A stretch of DNA of 36,419 nt, taken from the NCBI GenBank assembly GCA_025362815.1, contig JANYFG010000035.1, positions 1-36,419 on the forward strand, given 5' to 3'. Source of the stretch: Rhodospirillales bacterium (GTDB lineage: Bacteria; Pseudomonadota; Alphaproteobacteria; Acetobacterales; Acetobacteraceae). Every line of letters starts with the position of its first letter. The first letter of the stretch is position 1. Position numbers and translations under genes: made by a program. This document shows, piece by piece, positions 1-8,528 of the stretch. The notes under the pieces were generated by a model that saw only the letters and a list, made by a program, of their open reading frames with translations, did not search any database and was not told the origin of the DNA.

Positions 1-1
1 C

Positions 2-754
2 ATGACGGGACTGCTGATCTTCCTGGGCCTGCTCGGCACCTTCTGGGGCCTGCTGCTCACCGTCTCCTCGGTGGGCGACGTCATCAACGGCATGTCCGTC
101 GGATCAGGCGACATCAACGCGCTGTTCGACCAGCTGAAATCCGGCCTCTCCAAGCCGCTGAAGGGCATGGGCACGGCGTTCTCCTCGTCGATGCTCGGCC
201 TCGCGGGCGCCCTGGTGCTGGGGTTCCTCGATCTCACCGCCGGCCAGGCGCAGAACCGCTTCTTCAACGAGCTGGAGGAATGGCTGGCCGGCATCACACG
301 CCTGTCCTCCGGCGCGCTCGGCGGCGAGGGCGAGGGATCGGTGCCCGCCTACGTGCAGGCGCTGCTGGAACAGACCGCCGAGAACATGGAGAACCTGCAG
401 TCCATCCTGGCACGCGGCGAGGACGGCCGGCGGGAGGCCAACCAGACCATCCTGGCGCTCACCGAACGGATCGGCACGCTGTCAGACAGCATGCGCGCCA
501 ACCAGCAGGTGATGCTGCGCATGGCCGAGGGTCAGCAGGCGCTCGTGCCCACCTTGCAGCGCCTGGCCGAACCGCGCGACGCCGCGGGCGACGACGTGGC
601 GCGGTCGCATCTGCGCAACATCGAGCTCTACGCGCAAAAGCTGCTGGGCGAGATGGAAAAAGGCCGCGCGCAGTCCACCAGCGAGATCCGCAACGAAATC
701 AAGATCCTGACGCGCACGATCGCGGCCATCTCCGAAGACCAGTCGAGGTCATAG
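2..754 (+). CDS. MotA/TolQ/ExbB-type proton-channel protein (5' partial)
   Basis: The frame is open from the first base, so the Met at base 2 is probably internal and the N-terminus lies outside the window. What remains is the second half of a MotA/TolQ/ExbB-fold inner-membrane protein. One hydrophobic segment (about residues 2-25, with the stretch LGLLGTFWGLLLTV) and another (about 58-77) flank a loop, as in the channel core of 5:2 ion-driven motors. Residues 110-250 form a hydrophilic, probably helical cytoplasmic tail with no further membrane segment. The stop is 4 bases before the next gene, a MotB-like protein, so the two almost certainly form one stator complex. No flagellar genes are near, so a flagellar role is not supported. 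By family it should conduct protons, but the driven process is unknown. The family is clear; the exact role is not. Confidence 0.85.
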   Translation: MTGLLIFLGLLGTFWGLLLTVSSVGDVINGMSVGSGDINALFDQLKSGLSKPLKGMGTAFSSSMLGLAGALVLGFLDLTAGQAQNRFFNELEEWLAGITRLSSGALGGEGEGSVPAYVQALLEQTAENMENLQSILARGEDGRREANQTILALTERIGTLSDSMRANQQVMLRMAEGQQALVPTLQRLAEPRDAAGDDVARSHLRNIELYAQKLLGEMEKGRAQSTSEIRNEIKILTRTIAAISEDQSRS

Positions 755-758
755 GCAC

Positions 759-2267
759 ATGGCCCTTCGTCGGCGCGGCAATCAAACCGAAGGGCTGAAC
801 GCCTGGCCCGGCTATGTCGACGCGTTGTCGACCCTGCTGATGGTCATCATCTTCGTGCTGCTGGTGTTCGTGCTGGCGCAGGCCTTCCTGTCAGTGGCGC
901 TGTCGGGCCGGGACCGCGCGCTGGATCGGCTGGGCCGCCAGATGGCCGAGATGTCCGACCTGCTGTCGCTCGAACGCGGCCGGACCGCCGAACTCCAGCT
1001 CAGCGTGTCCAGCCTCAATCGGGACCTCGCAGACTCCCGCGCCAAAACCGAAGGTCTCGGCCAGCAGCTCGCCGGCGCCGGGCGCGACCAGCTTCGCGTC
1101 ACCGCCGAACGCGATGCGCTGCGCACCGAGCGAGACCGGCTGTTCGCGCGCCTGGCCGACGCCGACCTGCAATCCCGCTCGGCACAGTCCCGCAACGAGG
1201 CGCTGCAACTGCAGCTCGCCGAAATCGCGAGACGCGGCGACACCGCAAGCCAGGCCTCGGCCGCCTCCGCCACCCAGGCGAGCGCCAGCGCTGCCCAGGC
1301 TAACGCCAACGCCGCCGAGGCCGCGCGCAACCTCGCCCAGTTCAACGCCACCGCCGCCCAGCTGTCAGACGCCCGCCGCTCTTTGGCCGAAACCCAGGCG
1401 TTGATCGCGGAAATGAAAAAGGCCGCGGCCGAGACGGAGCGGGTGGTCCTGGCAGATCGCGCCACCTTGCAGACGCGCCTGTCCGACATCGCGAAATTGA
1501 CCGATCAGCTGCGCGCCCTGACAGCCCTGCGCGACGAACTGGAACGCCAGACCCAGGACGCCGCCGCCCGCGCCATCACACAGGCCGAGCGCGCCCGGGC
1601 CACCGCGGCAGAGCTTGCCGACGAAAAACGGCTTGGGGAGTCGGCGCGCGCTCAGGTGGCGCTGCTCAACCAGCAGTTCGACCAGCTGCGCCTGCAAATG
1701 GCCGGCGTCGCCAAGGCGCTCGATGCGTCAGAGGCCCAGGCCCGGGACAAAGACACGCAGATCGCCAATCTCGGCAGCCGCCTCAACGCCGCACTGGCGC
1801 AAAAGGTGGAAGAGCTGCAGCGCTACCGCAGCGATTTCTTCGGGCGCCTGCGCGAGGTGCTCGCCAATCGGCCCGGCATCAACGTGGTTGGCGACCGGTT
1901 CGTGTTCCAAAGCGAGGTTCTGTTTCCCGTGGGCTCCGCCGACCTCACACAGGCCGGCGCCGACCAGATGCGCGCGCTGGCGACCACCTTGAAAGAACTG
2001 TCCCGCGCCATTCCGTCCGACGTGAACTGGCTCCTGCGGGTAGATGGTCACGCCGATCGCCAGCCCGTCACGGGTCGGTTCACGTCAAACTGGGAATTGT
2101 CGGCCAGCCGCGCCATCACGGTGGTCAAGCTGCTGGTGGCCGAGGGCATCCCCGCCAACCGGCTCGCCGCCACCGGCTTCGGCGAATACCAGCCGCTGGA
2201 CAACACCGAAACCCCCGACAGTTTCGCACGCAACCGCCGCATCGAGCTGCGCCTCACGGATCGCTGA
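759..2267 (+). CDS. MotB-like protein with long coiled coil and OmpA peptidoglycan-binding domain
   Basis: This 502-residue protein has three parts. A single membrane helix lies at about residues 24-48 and is preceded by GYVDALSTL, whose Asp21 sits where MotB/ExbD proteins carry their proton-binding Asp. A very long Ala/Gln/Arg-rich coiled coil spans roughly residues 50-360. A C-terminal OmpA/MotB domain (about 380-502) contains DGHAD and ends in NRRIELRL, the usual peptidoglycan-contacting Asp and Arg region. A GAGG ribosome site at 745-748 lies about 10 bases before the ATG. It is probably the cell-wall-anchored partner of the upstream MotA-like channel. The coiled coil is much longer than in flagellar MotB and could hold the OmpA domain far from the membrane. 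I see no flagellar neighbours. The cellular function is not known to me. Confidence 0.88.
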   Translation: MALRRRGNQTEGLNAWPGYVDALSTLLMVIIFVLLVFVLAQAFLSVALSGRDRALDRLGRQMAEMSDLLSLERGRTAELQLSVSSLNRDLADSRAKTEGLGQQLAGAGRDQLRVTAERDALRTERDRLFARLADADLQSRSAQSRNEALQLQLAEIARRGDTASQASAASATQASASAAQANANAAEAARNLAQFNATAAQLSDARRSLAETQALIAEMKKAAAETERVVLADRATLQTRLSDIAKLTDQLRALTALRDELERQTQDAAARAITQAERARATAAELADEKRLGESARAQVALLNQQFDQLRLQMAGVAKALDASEAQARDKDTQIANLGSRLNAALAQKVEELQRYRSDFFGRLREVLANRPGINVVGDRFVFQSEVLFPVGSADLTQAGADQMRALATTLKELSRAIPSDVNWLLRVDGHADRQPVTGRFTSNWELSASRAITVVKLLVAEGIPANRLAATGFGEYQPLDNTETPDSFARNRRIELRLTDR

Positions 2268-3353
2268 TCAGCGCCGCGCCACGCGACGCAATCTTGAACG
2301 CAGCAGCGTCTGCAGCGGCTGATCGAAGCCGAACGCAACGCACGCCGAGACCGCCAGGAAACAAGCCAGCGTGAGAGCGGTCAGACCGTAAAGCGCCGGC
2401 GCACCCAAAGGGTATGGTTTGATCTCCAGTTGCATCACCAGTTGCAGCGGCATGTGCAACATATAAAGCGGGTAGGCCAACGCGCCCAGCCAGACCGCCC
2501 ACGGGCCGACACGGATCGCACGGCCGCGTTCGAGTCCGGCAACGCCCAGCATCGTGGAGCCGAGCGAGACACTACTGAGCAACATCACGCACGGTGTGCC
2601 ATAGCCGTCGCCATATTGCATGAAGGGCAGCAACGCGACCAGGCCGCCCACCCCGAAGACCAGCAATGCCCAGAGCGCCGCACGCCGCAGCTTCACGGCC
2701 ACGAGTAGCCACGCAGCCAAAACGCCGGCGAAGAAGAAAAGATTGAACGGCGAGATGAACACCGCCGCATCGCTCCAAAACCCGGGTGGGAGAGCTGTCC
2801 ACGGCGCCGCGTGAACGATATCGCGGCCAGTGGTCCACATCACCACCGCAACCCAGGCGCACAACAAGGGACGACCGATTTTTGGCAACAGAGCCAAGCC
2901 GAACATCAGATAAAAGACGATCTCGAACCGCAACGTCCAGGCGGACGCGATGATGTCGTCGGCCGATGCGGCAAGCGGCCACAACGTGACGACCACGAAG
3001 GCACGGCGCCCGACCATCAGCCCCGACAGGTAGATGCAAGCGATCCCCAGAGCCAGCCAATACACTGGATAAATCCGCCCCGCCCGCCGCAGCCAGAACC
3101 GCACTGCGGCGCGGGCATCGCCGAAATCAGCGTGATGCGCCGTCATCATCACAAAGCCGCTCAGCACGAAGAAATATTGCACCGCCAGCGCCCCCGGCGC
3201 CTGGATGCCACCGAAAAGGGTCACCGGCCGGCCGACCGACCACTGCGGCACGATCACCTGCACAAAATGCGCGAGCACGACACAGAATGACGCGACAAAG
3301 CGCCCCGCCTCCAGCGTGCGCAACGTGGCATGCGGCTGGGTGGACGCATTCAT
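2268..3353 (-). CDS. Acyltransferase 3 family membrane protein (OafA/YrhL-like)
   Basis: This is a polytopic inner-membrane protein with about ten hydrophobic segments and the hallmarks of acyltransferase family 3. These are an N-terminal RTLEAGRF start, a His in VVLAHF corresponding to the family's catalytic His, then YFFVLSGFV and RAGRIYPVYW. Family members move acetyl or other acyl groups onto surface polysaccharides, lipids or antibiotics. The acceptor cannot be read from the sequence. I place the start at the ATG at 3353; a TTG three codons upstream is also in frame. The stop abuts the stop of the preceding plus-strand gene in the palindrome TGATCA (2265-2270), with no space between them. 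The gene stands alone among plus-strand genes and may be a later insertion, but no mobile-element remnant is visible. Confidence 0.85.
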   Translation of the reverse strand: MNASTQPHATLRTLEAGRFVASFCVVLAHFVQVIVPQWSVGRPVTLFGGIQAPGALAVQYFFVLSGFVMMTAHHADFGDARAAVRFWLRRAGRIYPVYWLALGIACIYLSGLMVGRRAFVVVTLWPLAASADDIIASAWTLRFEIVFYLMFGLALLPKIGRPLLCAWVAVVMWTTGRDIVHAAPWTALPPGFWSDAAVFISPFNLFFFAGVLAAWLLVAVKLRRAALWALLVFGVGGLVALLPFMQYGDGYGTPCVMLLSSVSLGSTMLGVAGLERGRAIRVGPWAVWLGALAYPLYMLHMPLQLVMQLEIKPYPLGAPALYGLTALTLACFLAVSACVAFGFDQPLQTLLRSRLRRVARR

Positions 3354-3479
3354 TTCAGCCAACTGTGCAACCCTTTCGACCTGTTCCGCATTTCGAAGCC
3401 AGTCTTTGGGTGCGCAGTCTTATTTCGCCCGCTCTCGATACGAATGGGCTACACCAAACCCAACAGCTAGGAAAGAACC

Positions 3480-4289
3480 GTGCTTTTACGCGTCGGATAT
3501 GACATCACCTACGCGTGCCCGCAGCCGACGCCAATGGTGTTGATGCTCAACGTCCACTTCTCCCGCGCGTCGGATATGACGGTGCCAGACCATCTGATCT
3601 TGAGCCCCTCGGTGCCGGTGCAGGCGTATCGTGACATGTTCGGCAACTGGTGCTCTCGCATCGTCGCTCCCGCCGGCCTCACCCGGTTGCGCGCCGAAGG
3701 CCGCATCTTCGACGCCGGCCTGCCCGACCCATCCTCGCCGTTCGCCCGTCAGATGCCGGTCGAGCAGTTGCCGGACGATGCCCTGGTGTTCCTGCTCGGC
3801 AGCCGTTACTGCGAAACCGACCGCCTTCTCCCGCTCGCCTGGCAGCTTTTCGGCCATGCGCCGCAGGGATGGTGGCGGGTTCAGGCGATCGTCGATTTCG
3901 TCCACAACCACATCAAGTTCGGCTACGCCCACGCCCGCCCGTCCAAAACCGCGTGGGAGGCCTGGAACGAAGGCCAGGGCGTCTGCCGGGACTACGCCCA
4001 TCTCGCGGTCACCCTGTGCCGTTGCATGAACATCCCGGCGCGCTACTGCACCGGCTATATCAGCGACATCAACATGCCGCCGCCCTATGGGCCCATGGAT
4101 TTCGCCGCCTGGTTCGAGGTGTATCTCGATGGCGGCTGGCACATGTTCGACGCCCGCAACAACAAACCGATGTACGGCCGCGTGCTGATGGCCCGCGGCC
4201 GCGATGCGGCAGATGTGGCGATGATCACGAATTTCGGCGCAGCCACGCTCGAAAACTTCACGGTCATCTGCGACGACCTGATCACCTGA
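3480..4289 (+). CDS. Transglutaminase-like protein with a substituted catalytic His
   Basis: This 269-residue protein has an N-terminal beta domain (RVGYDITY onward) and a transglutaminase-like core at about residues 125-230. The nucleophile appears as Cys169 in GQGVCRDYAH and the Asp as Asp224 in HMFDARNN. The position expected for the triad His reads MDFAAWFE, putting Ala209 where related proteins have His. It may therefore be inactive as a cysteine peptidase or use another residue. The GTG start is supported by an AGGAAAG ribosome site at 3469-3475. There is no signal peptide, so it is probably cytoplasmic. Two other transglutaminase-core proteins lie 20-30 kb away, both with intact Cys-His-Asp sets. 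Bacterial relatives are often grouped with ATP-grasp and alpha-E proteins, but this copy is not adjacent to them. Function unassigned. Confidence 0.85.
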   Translation: MLLRVGYDITYACPQPTPMVLMLNVHFSRASDMTVPDHLILSPSVPVQAYRDMFGNWCSRIVAPAGLTRLRAEGRIFDAGLPDPSSPFARQMPVEQLPDDALVFLLGSRYCETDRLLPLAWQLFGHAPQGWWRVQAIVDFVHNHIKFGYAHARPSKTAWEAWNEGQGVCRDYAHLAVTLCRCMNIPARYCTGYISDINMPPPYGPMDFAAWFEVYLDGGWHMFDARNNKPMYGRVLMARGRDAADVAMITNFGAATLENFTVICDDLIT

Positions 4290-4558
4290 CGCCAGCGCGG
4301 CCCCCTCCTCCCAACGTGGCGGTCGCGTCCTGCCCCGACATCGGCGCATCACGTGGGTGGGCGGGCCGCGCCTGACGCATACCTAGAGCTGTGGCAAACA
4401 GCCAGCGAACCGCGTAGTAGACGCACACTGGCGCGGCGGCTCGTTCGCCGCCCCATCCTTCCCATAACAAACCATCCGATTTTCGCCCGGCCCCGGCCGA
4501 TGCGATCCGCGCGCCGCTGACGGCGCTGACTGCCATGCGCTGGAGGCGCAGACCGACG
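4290..4558 (+). promoter_or_regulatory. Structured leader upstream of the DEAD-box helicase
   Basis: This 269-base gap contains no credible gene. It has three short perfect hairpins on the plus strand: GGCGGC/GCCGCC (4435-4440 and 4447-4452), GCGCCG/CGGCGC with a CTGA loop (4511-4526), and TGCGC/GCGCA (4536-4540 and 4546-4550). The loop of the last is TGGAG, so it would hold most of the helicase's GGAGG ribosome site (4542-4546). This could let structure or temperature control helicase translation. No clear -35/-10 pair was found. The hairpins are read directly; regulation is inference, and short GC stems arise easily by chance in DNA this rich in G+C. Confidence 0.3.
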
Positions 4559-5848
4559 ATGAGCCATATCACGCCAACCGCCGCCACGTTCACAGAGCTG
4601 GCGCTGCACCCGAAACTGCTCGAGGCCCTGTCCGGCCAGGGCTACACCGCGCCCACGCCGATCCAGGCGCAGGCCATCCCGCTGCTTCTCACCGGCCGCG
4701 ATCTGCTCGGCCTCGCGCAAACCGGCACCGGCAAAACCGCCGCCTTCCTGCTGCCCATCCTGCATCGCCTGGCCGCCCACCGGAAGCCGGCCCCGCCCCG
4801 TTGCGCGAACGTCCTCATCCTCGCACCCACGCGTGAACTCGCCTCGCAGATCGATCAGAGCATCGCGGCCTACGGCCAAGGCCTCGGCATGAGCCACACC
4901 GTGGTGTTCGGCGGCGTCAGCCAGATGCACCAGGTCAAGGCCATGGCGCGCGGCGTCGATTTCCTGGTGGCCACGCCCGGCCGCCTGCTGGACCTCATCA
5001 GCCAGCACCATATCGACCTCGGCAACACCCACGTGCTGGTGCTCGACGAAGCCGACCAGATGCTGGACATGGGCTTCGTAAAGCCGATCCGCCAGGCCGT
5101 GGCGATGATGCCGGTGGAGCGCCAAACACTTCTGTTCTCCGCCACCATGCCGCCGGCCATCGCCTCGCTCGCCGCCAGCCTGTTGCGCAACCCCGTGCGC
5201 GTGGAAGTCACGCCGCCGGCCACCACCGTGGACCGCATCGGCCAAAGCGTGATGTTCGTCGATTCCGGCAACAAGCTCACCTTGCTCAAGCACCTGGTCA
5301 AATCCGACAAGGTCAGCCGCGCCATCGTGTTCACCTTGACGAAAAGCACCGCCAACAAGGTGGCCGAGGCGCTGACCGATGCGGGCGCCAATGCCGAGGC
5401 CATTCACGGCAACAAGTCCCAGGGCCAACGCGAGCGCGCGCTCGCAGGCTTCAAGGCCGGCCATGTGCGCGTGCTCGTGGCCACCGACCTCGCCTCGCGC
5501 GGGATAGACGTGGACGATGTCAGCCACGTCTTCAACTACGACATGCCCAACCTGCCCGAGAGCTACGTTCATCGCATCGGCCGCACCGCGCGCGCCGGTC
5601 GCGACGGTCTGGCCGTCAGCCTGTGCGAGCCGGAGCATCGCGCCTGGCTGGCCGGGATCGAGCGTGTGATCGGCCAGGCCGTGCCGGTTTCCACCGATCA
5701 CCCGTATCATTCGGAGGCCGCGCGCCTGTCCACGATGCGCCCGCCCGTCATGGGCGGCCAGCGCAACGGCGGCGGTGGGCGCAACCAGCCGCCGGCCCGC
5801 CCGCAACAGGGGCGTCCGCAACAGCACCAGCAGCGCCGCCCCCGCTGA
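4559..5848 (+). CDS. DEAD-box ATP-dependent RNA helicase, RhlE-type
   Basis: This 429-residue protein is a complete DEAD-box helicase. It has a Q motif (PTPIQ, about 33-37), Walker A AQTGTGKT (53-60), PTRELA (90-95), TPGR, the DEAD box (163-166), SAT (194-196), a second RecA lobe with ATDLASRGID, and motif VI HRIGRTARAGR (338-348). A basic Gly/Gln/Arg-rich tail (from about 395) probably adds nonspecific RNA binding. Such enzymes unwind short RNA duplexes in ribosome assembly and mRNA decay, often in the cold. I chose the ATG at 4559 over the in-frame ATG at 4535 because GGAGG at 4542-4546 precedes it and the conserved domain starts soon after. The class is secure; the choice among RhlE, DbpA-like or CsdA-like subfamilies is less so, though the length and short tail suit RhlE. 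Confidence 0.95.
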   Translation: MSHITPTAATFTELALHPKLLEALSGQGYTAPTPIQAQAIPLLLTGRDLLGLAQTGTGKTAAFLLPILHRLAAHRKPAPPRCANVLILAPTRELASQIDQSIAAYGQGLGMSHTVVFGGVSQMHQVKAMARGVDFLVATPGRLLDLISQHHIDLGNTHVLVLDEADQMLDMGFVKPIRQAVAMMPVERQTLLFSATMPPAIASLAASLLRNPVRVEVTPPATTVDRIGQSVMFVDSGNKLTLLKHLVKSDKVSRAIVFTLTKSTANKVAEALTDAGANAEAIHGNKSQGQRERALAGFKAGHVRVLVATDLASRGIDVDDVSHVFNYDMPNLPESYVHRIGRTARAGRDGLAVSLCEPEHRAWLAGIERVIGQAVPVSTDHPYHSEAARLSTMRPPVMGGQRNGGGGRNQPPARPQQGRPQQHQQRRPR

Positions 5849-5881
5849 GCCAATTGCTGCGCCCACGCGCGGCTGGACCTA

Positions 5882-5898
5882 AGCGGCGGTTTGCCGCT
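5882..5898 (+). terminator. Short hairpin between helicase and YfhO-type gene
   Basis: A perfect six-base stem AGCGGC/GCCGCT with loop GGTTT lies 33 bases after the helicase stop and 11 bases before the next GTG start. No T-tract follows, so it is at best a weak attenuator or mRNA-stability element, and it may instead affect translation of the downstream gene. Confidence 0.25.
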
Positions 5899-5909
5899 AT
5901 TCCGGCCGC

Positions 5910-8528
5910 GTGATCGCACCGCCCGACCGTCCGCGCGCCTGGCTGCCCCGCAACATAGGCTGGCTCTCGCTGGTCCTGTTGCCGGTCGTTATGATCTGGC
6001 CGGTCGCCTTCGGCCTGTCGCAGGACCCGATGGGCCTCGGCATCGGCCTGCTCACAGGTGGCCGCCCCGGCTGGCTTCCGGGCACCACCAATCTCGATCT
6101 GAACATCGGCGCGACCACCCAGGCGTTGGGCCATCTCGCAGCCGAACAATGGCTGCGGTTCGAGGTGCCGTGGTGGAACCCGTATAACGGCATCGGCATG
6201 CCGCTGGCGGGCGAGATGTCGCCCTCCGCCTTGTTTATGCCCTTCGTGCTGCTGCTGCATTTCCAGAACGGCCCGCTGCTGATCAAGATGGCGCTGCAAA
6301 TGGTGGCGGGCCCGGCCACGTACGCCTTGCTGCGGCGTCTGGGCCTGGGGGTCTCGCTGAGCTGGCTCGGCGGGCTGATGTTCGCGCTCAGCGGCACCTA
6401 TGCCTGGCTCGGCCACGCACCGATGATGCCCATCGCCTTCTTGCCGTTGTTTCTCCTCGGCATCGAAAACGCCCGCGCCGGTGGCTTCCGCCTGATCGCG
6501 CTGGCGCTCGCCTTGTCGCTCACCGCGGGCTTTCCGGAGATGGCCTATGTCAATGGCCTGCTGGCGCTCGCCTGGGCGATGTGGCGCTGGCGGCAGAGCG
6601 AGACCAAAGCCCGCTTCACCCGCTGCATCGCACTCGGCGGCGGCCTCGGGCTCGTCCTGGCCGCGCCGGCGATCTGGTCGTTCCTGCATTTTCTGCTGCA
6701 CGGCTCCGTGCAGAACCATGCCGTCATCCCCTTCGGCCCACCGGGCGACCCCGTACCCGCGCCGATCTACGCGGTCTGGCTGTTCCCCTACCTGCTCGGC
6801 CCGCTGCAGGCCTTCACCTCCGCGGACAGGCTGGGCGAAGTGGCCGAGGTCCTGCCCAATCTCGGCGGCTATCTCGGCCTGGCGCCGCTGCTCCTCGTTT
6901 TGCTATCGCTGACCGGACCACGGCTTCGCGGCCTGCGCATCCTGCTCGCCGTCTGGATCGCCCTGTGCGTGATGAAAACCGCGAGCGTGCCCGGCGTGCT
7001 GCATGCGCTGAACCTCATCCCCCTGATCCGGGAGACGATCTTCTCGCGCTACAGCCTGGCATCGTGGCATTTCGCCGCCGTGCTGCTCGGCGTTCTCACG
7101 CTGTCGGACTGGCAGGCGGGCGGTCTGTCCCGCCGGCTGATCGGGACGGCCACCACCGCCTGCCTGATCCTGGCAAGCGTGGCGCTTTTTCTCGCCTACC
7201 CCCTGCTCTCACGCATGTCGGCCACCACGCCCCATTTTTCCGCTTGGCCGCTGCTGTCGGTGCTGTGGGGCATGACGACAACGGCCGTCGTCGTCTGGCT
7301 GCTGACGCGGAAGGCGGGCCCCTCCCACATGGCGGCGATGCTCGGTCTCCTCGCGGTCAACGCGGCCGCCCTGTTCTGCCTGCCGATGCTGTCCGGACCG
7401 CGCGATGTCACGATCGACAAACCCGCCATCGCCTTCCTGCAGGATCGTATCGGCCTCCAGCGGTTTTTCACGCTCGGGCCATATCTGCCGAACTACGGCG
7501 CCTATTTCGAGACCGCGCAGATCACCCATGAATACCTGCCACAGCCGGCATTGTGGGAGGCCCACATCCAGCGGGCGCTGGACCCTTCCGCCGACCCCAT
7601 CATGTTTCGCGGCAACTACCCGCCAACGCTGCCCGGACAGCCCACCCACGCCGCGGCCTTCGTGGACCATCTCGACAACTTCAAGGCGCTCGGCGTACGC
7701 TACGTGCTGACGGAGCCAGGCCAGAACCCGTTCATCACCACCTTCGAAAGTCTCCCACAACGCCCCCACGCCGCGGCCCGCAACCTCGGCCCCGGCCCCG
7801 GCCAGTCGATGTCCGGCAAGTTGGACCCGGCGCAGATGCCGCAAGGCATGTTCGGCCGAACACTCGGGCAGGTGGGCGTGGAGATCGGCACCTATATGGG
7901 CCAGTCCGACGGCGCCCTGGCGGTGGAGCTCTGCACCGACACGACATGCGCGCAGGGCCGCGTGGAGCTCGCCGGCGCCGCCGACAACGCCGTCATCACA
8001 ATCACGCTCCCATACCCGCTTGCGATCGTATCGCGCGCCACGCTGACCTGGACGTTGCAGCACGAGGGCGGGACTCAGGGCGTCGCAATATGGCTCCCGG
8101 AAAGCGGGGCCGCCGCGCCGCGCCTCATCTTCGGGCTGCACACCCCCCACGCGCCACCGCCGCGCATCTACCGGGACGCGGTGATGGACATCTACGAGCT
8201 GGCCGACGCCGCGCCGTATTTCGAAGCGCCCGACGGCGGGTGCCAGCTCTATCCCGCCGACCGCCGCACACTGCGCGCGGTGTGCGATCGGCCGGGCACA
8301 CTGATACGCCGCGAGCTGTTCTTCCCCGGCTGGCGCGCCCGCGTGGACAACATCCCCGCCGACATCGCCCCGTATCAGGGCATCATGCAACAGATCGCCT
8401 TGCCCAGGGGCGAGACGACAATCACCTTCAACTATGCCCCACCGCTGTCGCGCAGCCTTTGGCTCCTGGCGGCATTCGCGGCGCTCGCCACGGTGCCGTG
8501 GCGTAGGTTAAGAACCTTCTTTTTCTGA
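5910..8528 (+). CDS. YfhO-family large membrane protein
   Basis: This 872-residue protein has about a dozen transmembrane helices in its first 520 residues, a soluble domain of about 330 residues, and a final helix near the C-terminus (about 845-865). The architecture matches the YfhO family, which has a GT-C-like membrane fold. Family features include a first extracytoplasmic loop with WWNPYNGIGMP and a C-terminal RRELFFPGWRARVD segment. YfhO-like proteins are linked to glycosylation of lipoteichoic acid or surface polymers in Firmicutes, and the substrate in Proteobacteria is unknown. The GTG start has no strong ribosome site. The last codons (RTFFF) and the stop lie inside the palindromic AT-rich element beginning at 8510, so that element has supplied the C-terminus. 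Confidence 0.85.
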   Translation: MIAPPDRPRAWLPRNIGWLSLVLLPVVMIWPVAFGLSQDPMGLGIGLLTGGRPGWLPGTTNLDLNIGATTQALGHLAAEQWLRFEVPWWNPYNGIGMPLAGEMSPSALFMPFVLLLHFQNGPLLIKMALQMVAGPATYALLRRLGLGVSLSWLGGLMFALSGTYAWLGHAPMMPIAFLPLFLLGIENARAGGFRLIALALALSLTAGFPEMAYVNGLLALAWAMWRWRQSETKARFTRCIALGGGLGLVLAAPAIWSFLHFLLHGSVQNHAVIPFGPPGDPVPAPIYAVWLFPYLLGPLQAFTSADRLGEVAEVLPNLGGYLGLAPLLLVLLSLTGPRLRGLRILLAVWIALCVMKTASVPGVLHALNLIPLIRETIFSRYSLASWHFAAVLLGVLTLSDWQAGGLSRRLIGTATTACLILASVALFLAYPLLSRMSATTPHFSAWPLLSVLWGMTTTAVVVWLLTRKAGPSHMAAMLGLLAVNAAALFCLPMLSGPRDVTIDKPAIAFLQDRIGLQRFFTLGPYLPNYGAYFETAQITHEYLPQPALWEAHIQRALDPSADPIMFRGNYPPTLPGQPTHAAAFVDHLDNFKALGVRYVLTEPGQNPFITTFESLPQRPHAAARNLGPGPGQSMSGKLDPAQMPQGMFGRTLGQVGVEIGTYMGQSDGALAVELCTDTTCAQGRVELAGAADNAVITITLPYPLAIVSRATLTWTLQHEGGTQGVAIWLPESGAAAPRLIFGLHTPHAPPPRIYRDAVMDIYELADAAPYFEAPDGGCQLYPADRRTLRAVCDRPGTLIRRELFFPGWRARVDNIPADIAPYQGIMQQIALPRGETTITFNYAPPLSRSLWLLAAFAALATVPWRRLRTFFF

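Noticed and set aside
1-5848. Possible Zorya-type anti-phage system (MotA/MotB-like pair near a helicase)
   Set aside because: The helicase at 4559-5848 is an ordinary DEAD-box RNA helicase, not ZorD, no ZorC or ZorE is present, and two unrelated genes lie between. The stator pair alone is a common alphaproteobacterial gene pair.
4349-5866. Minus-strand open frame of about 505 codons
   Set aside because: It is antisense to the complete DEAD-box helicase gene and low in complexity.
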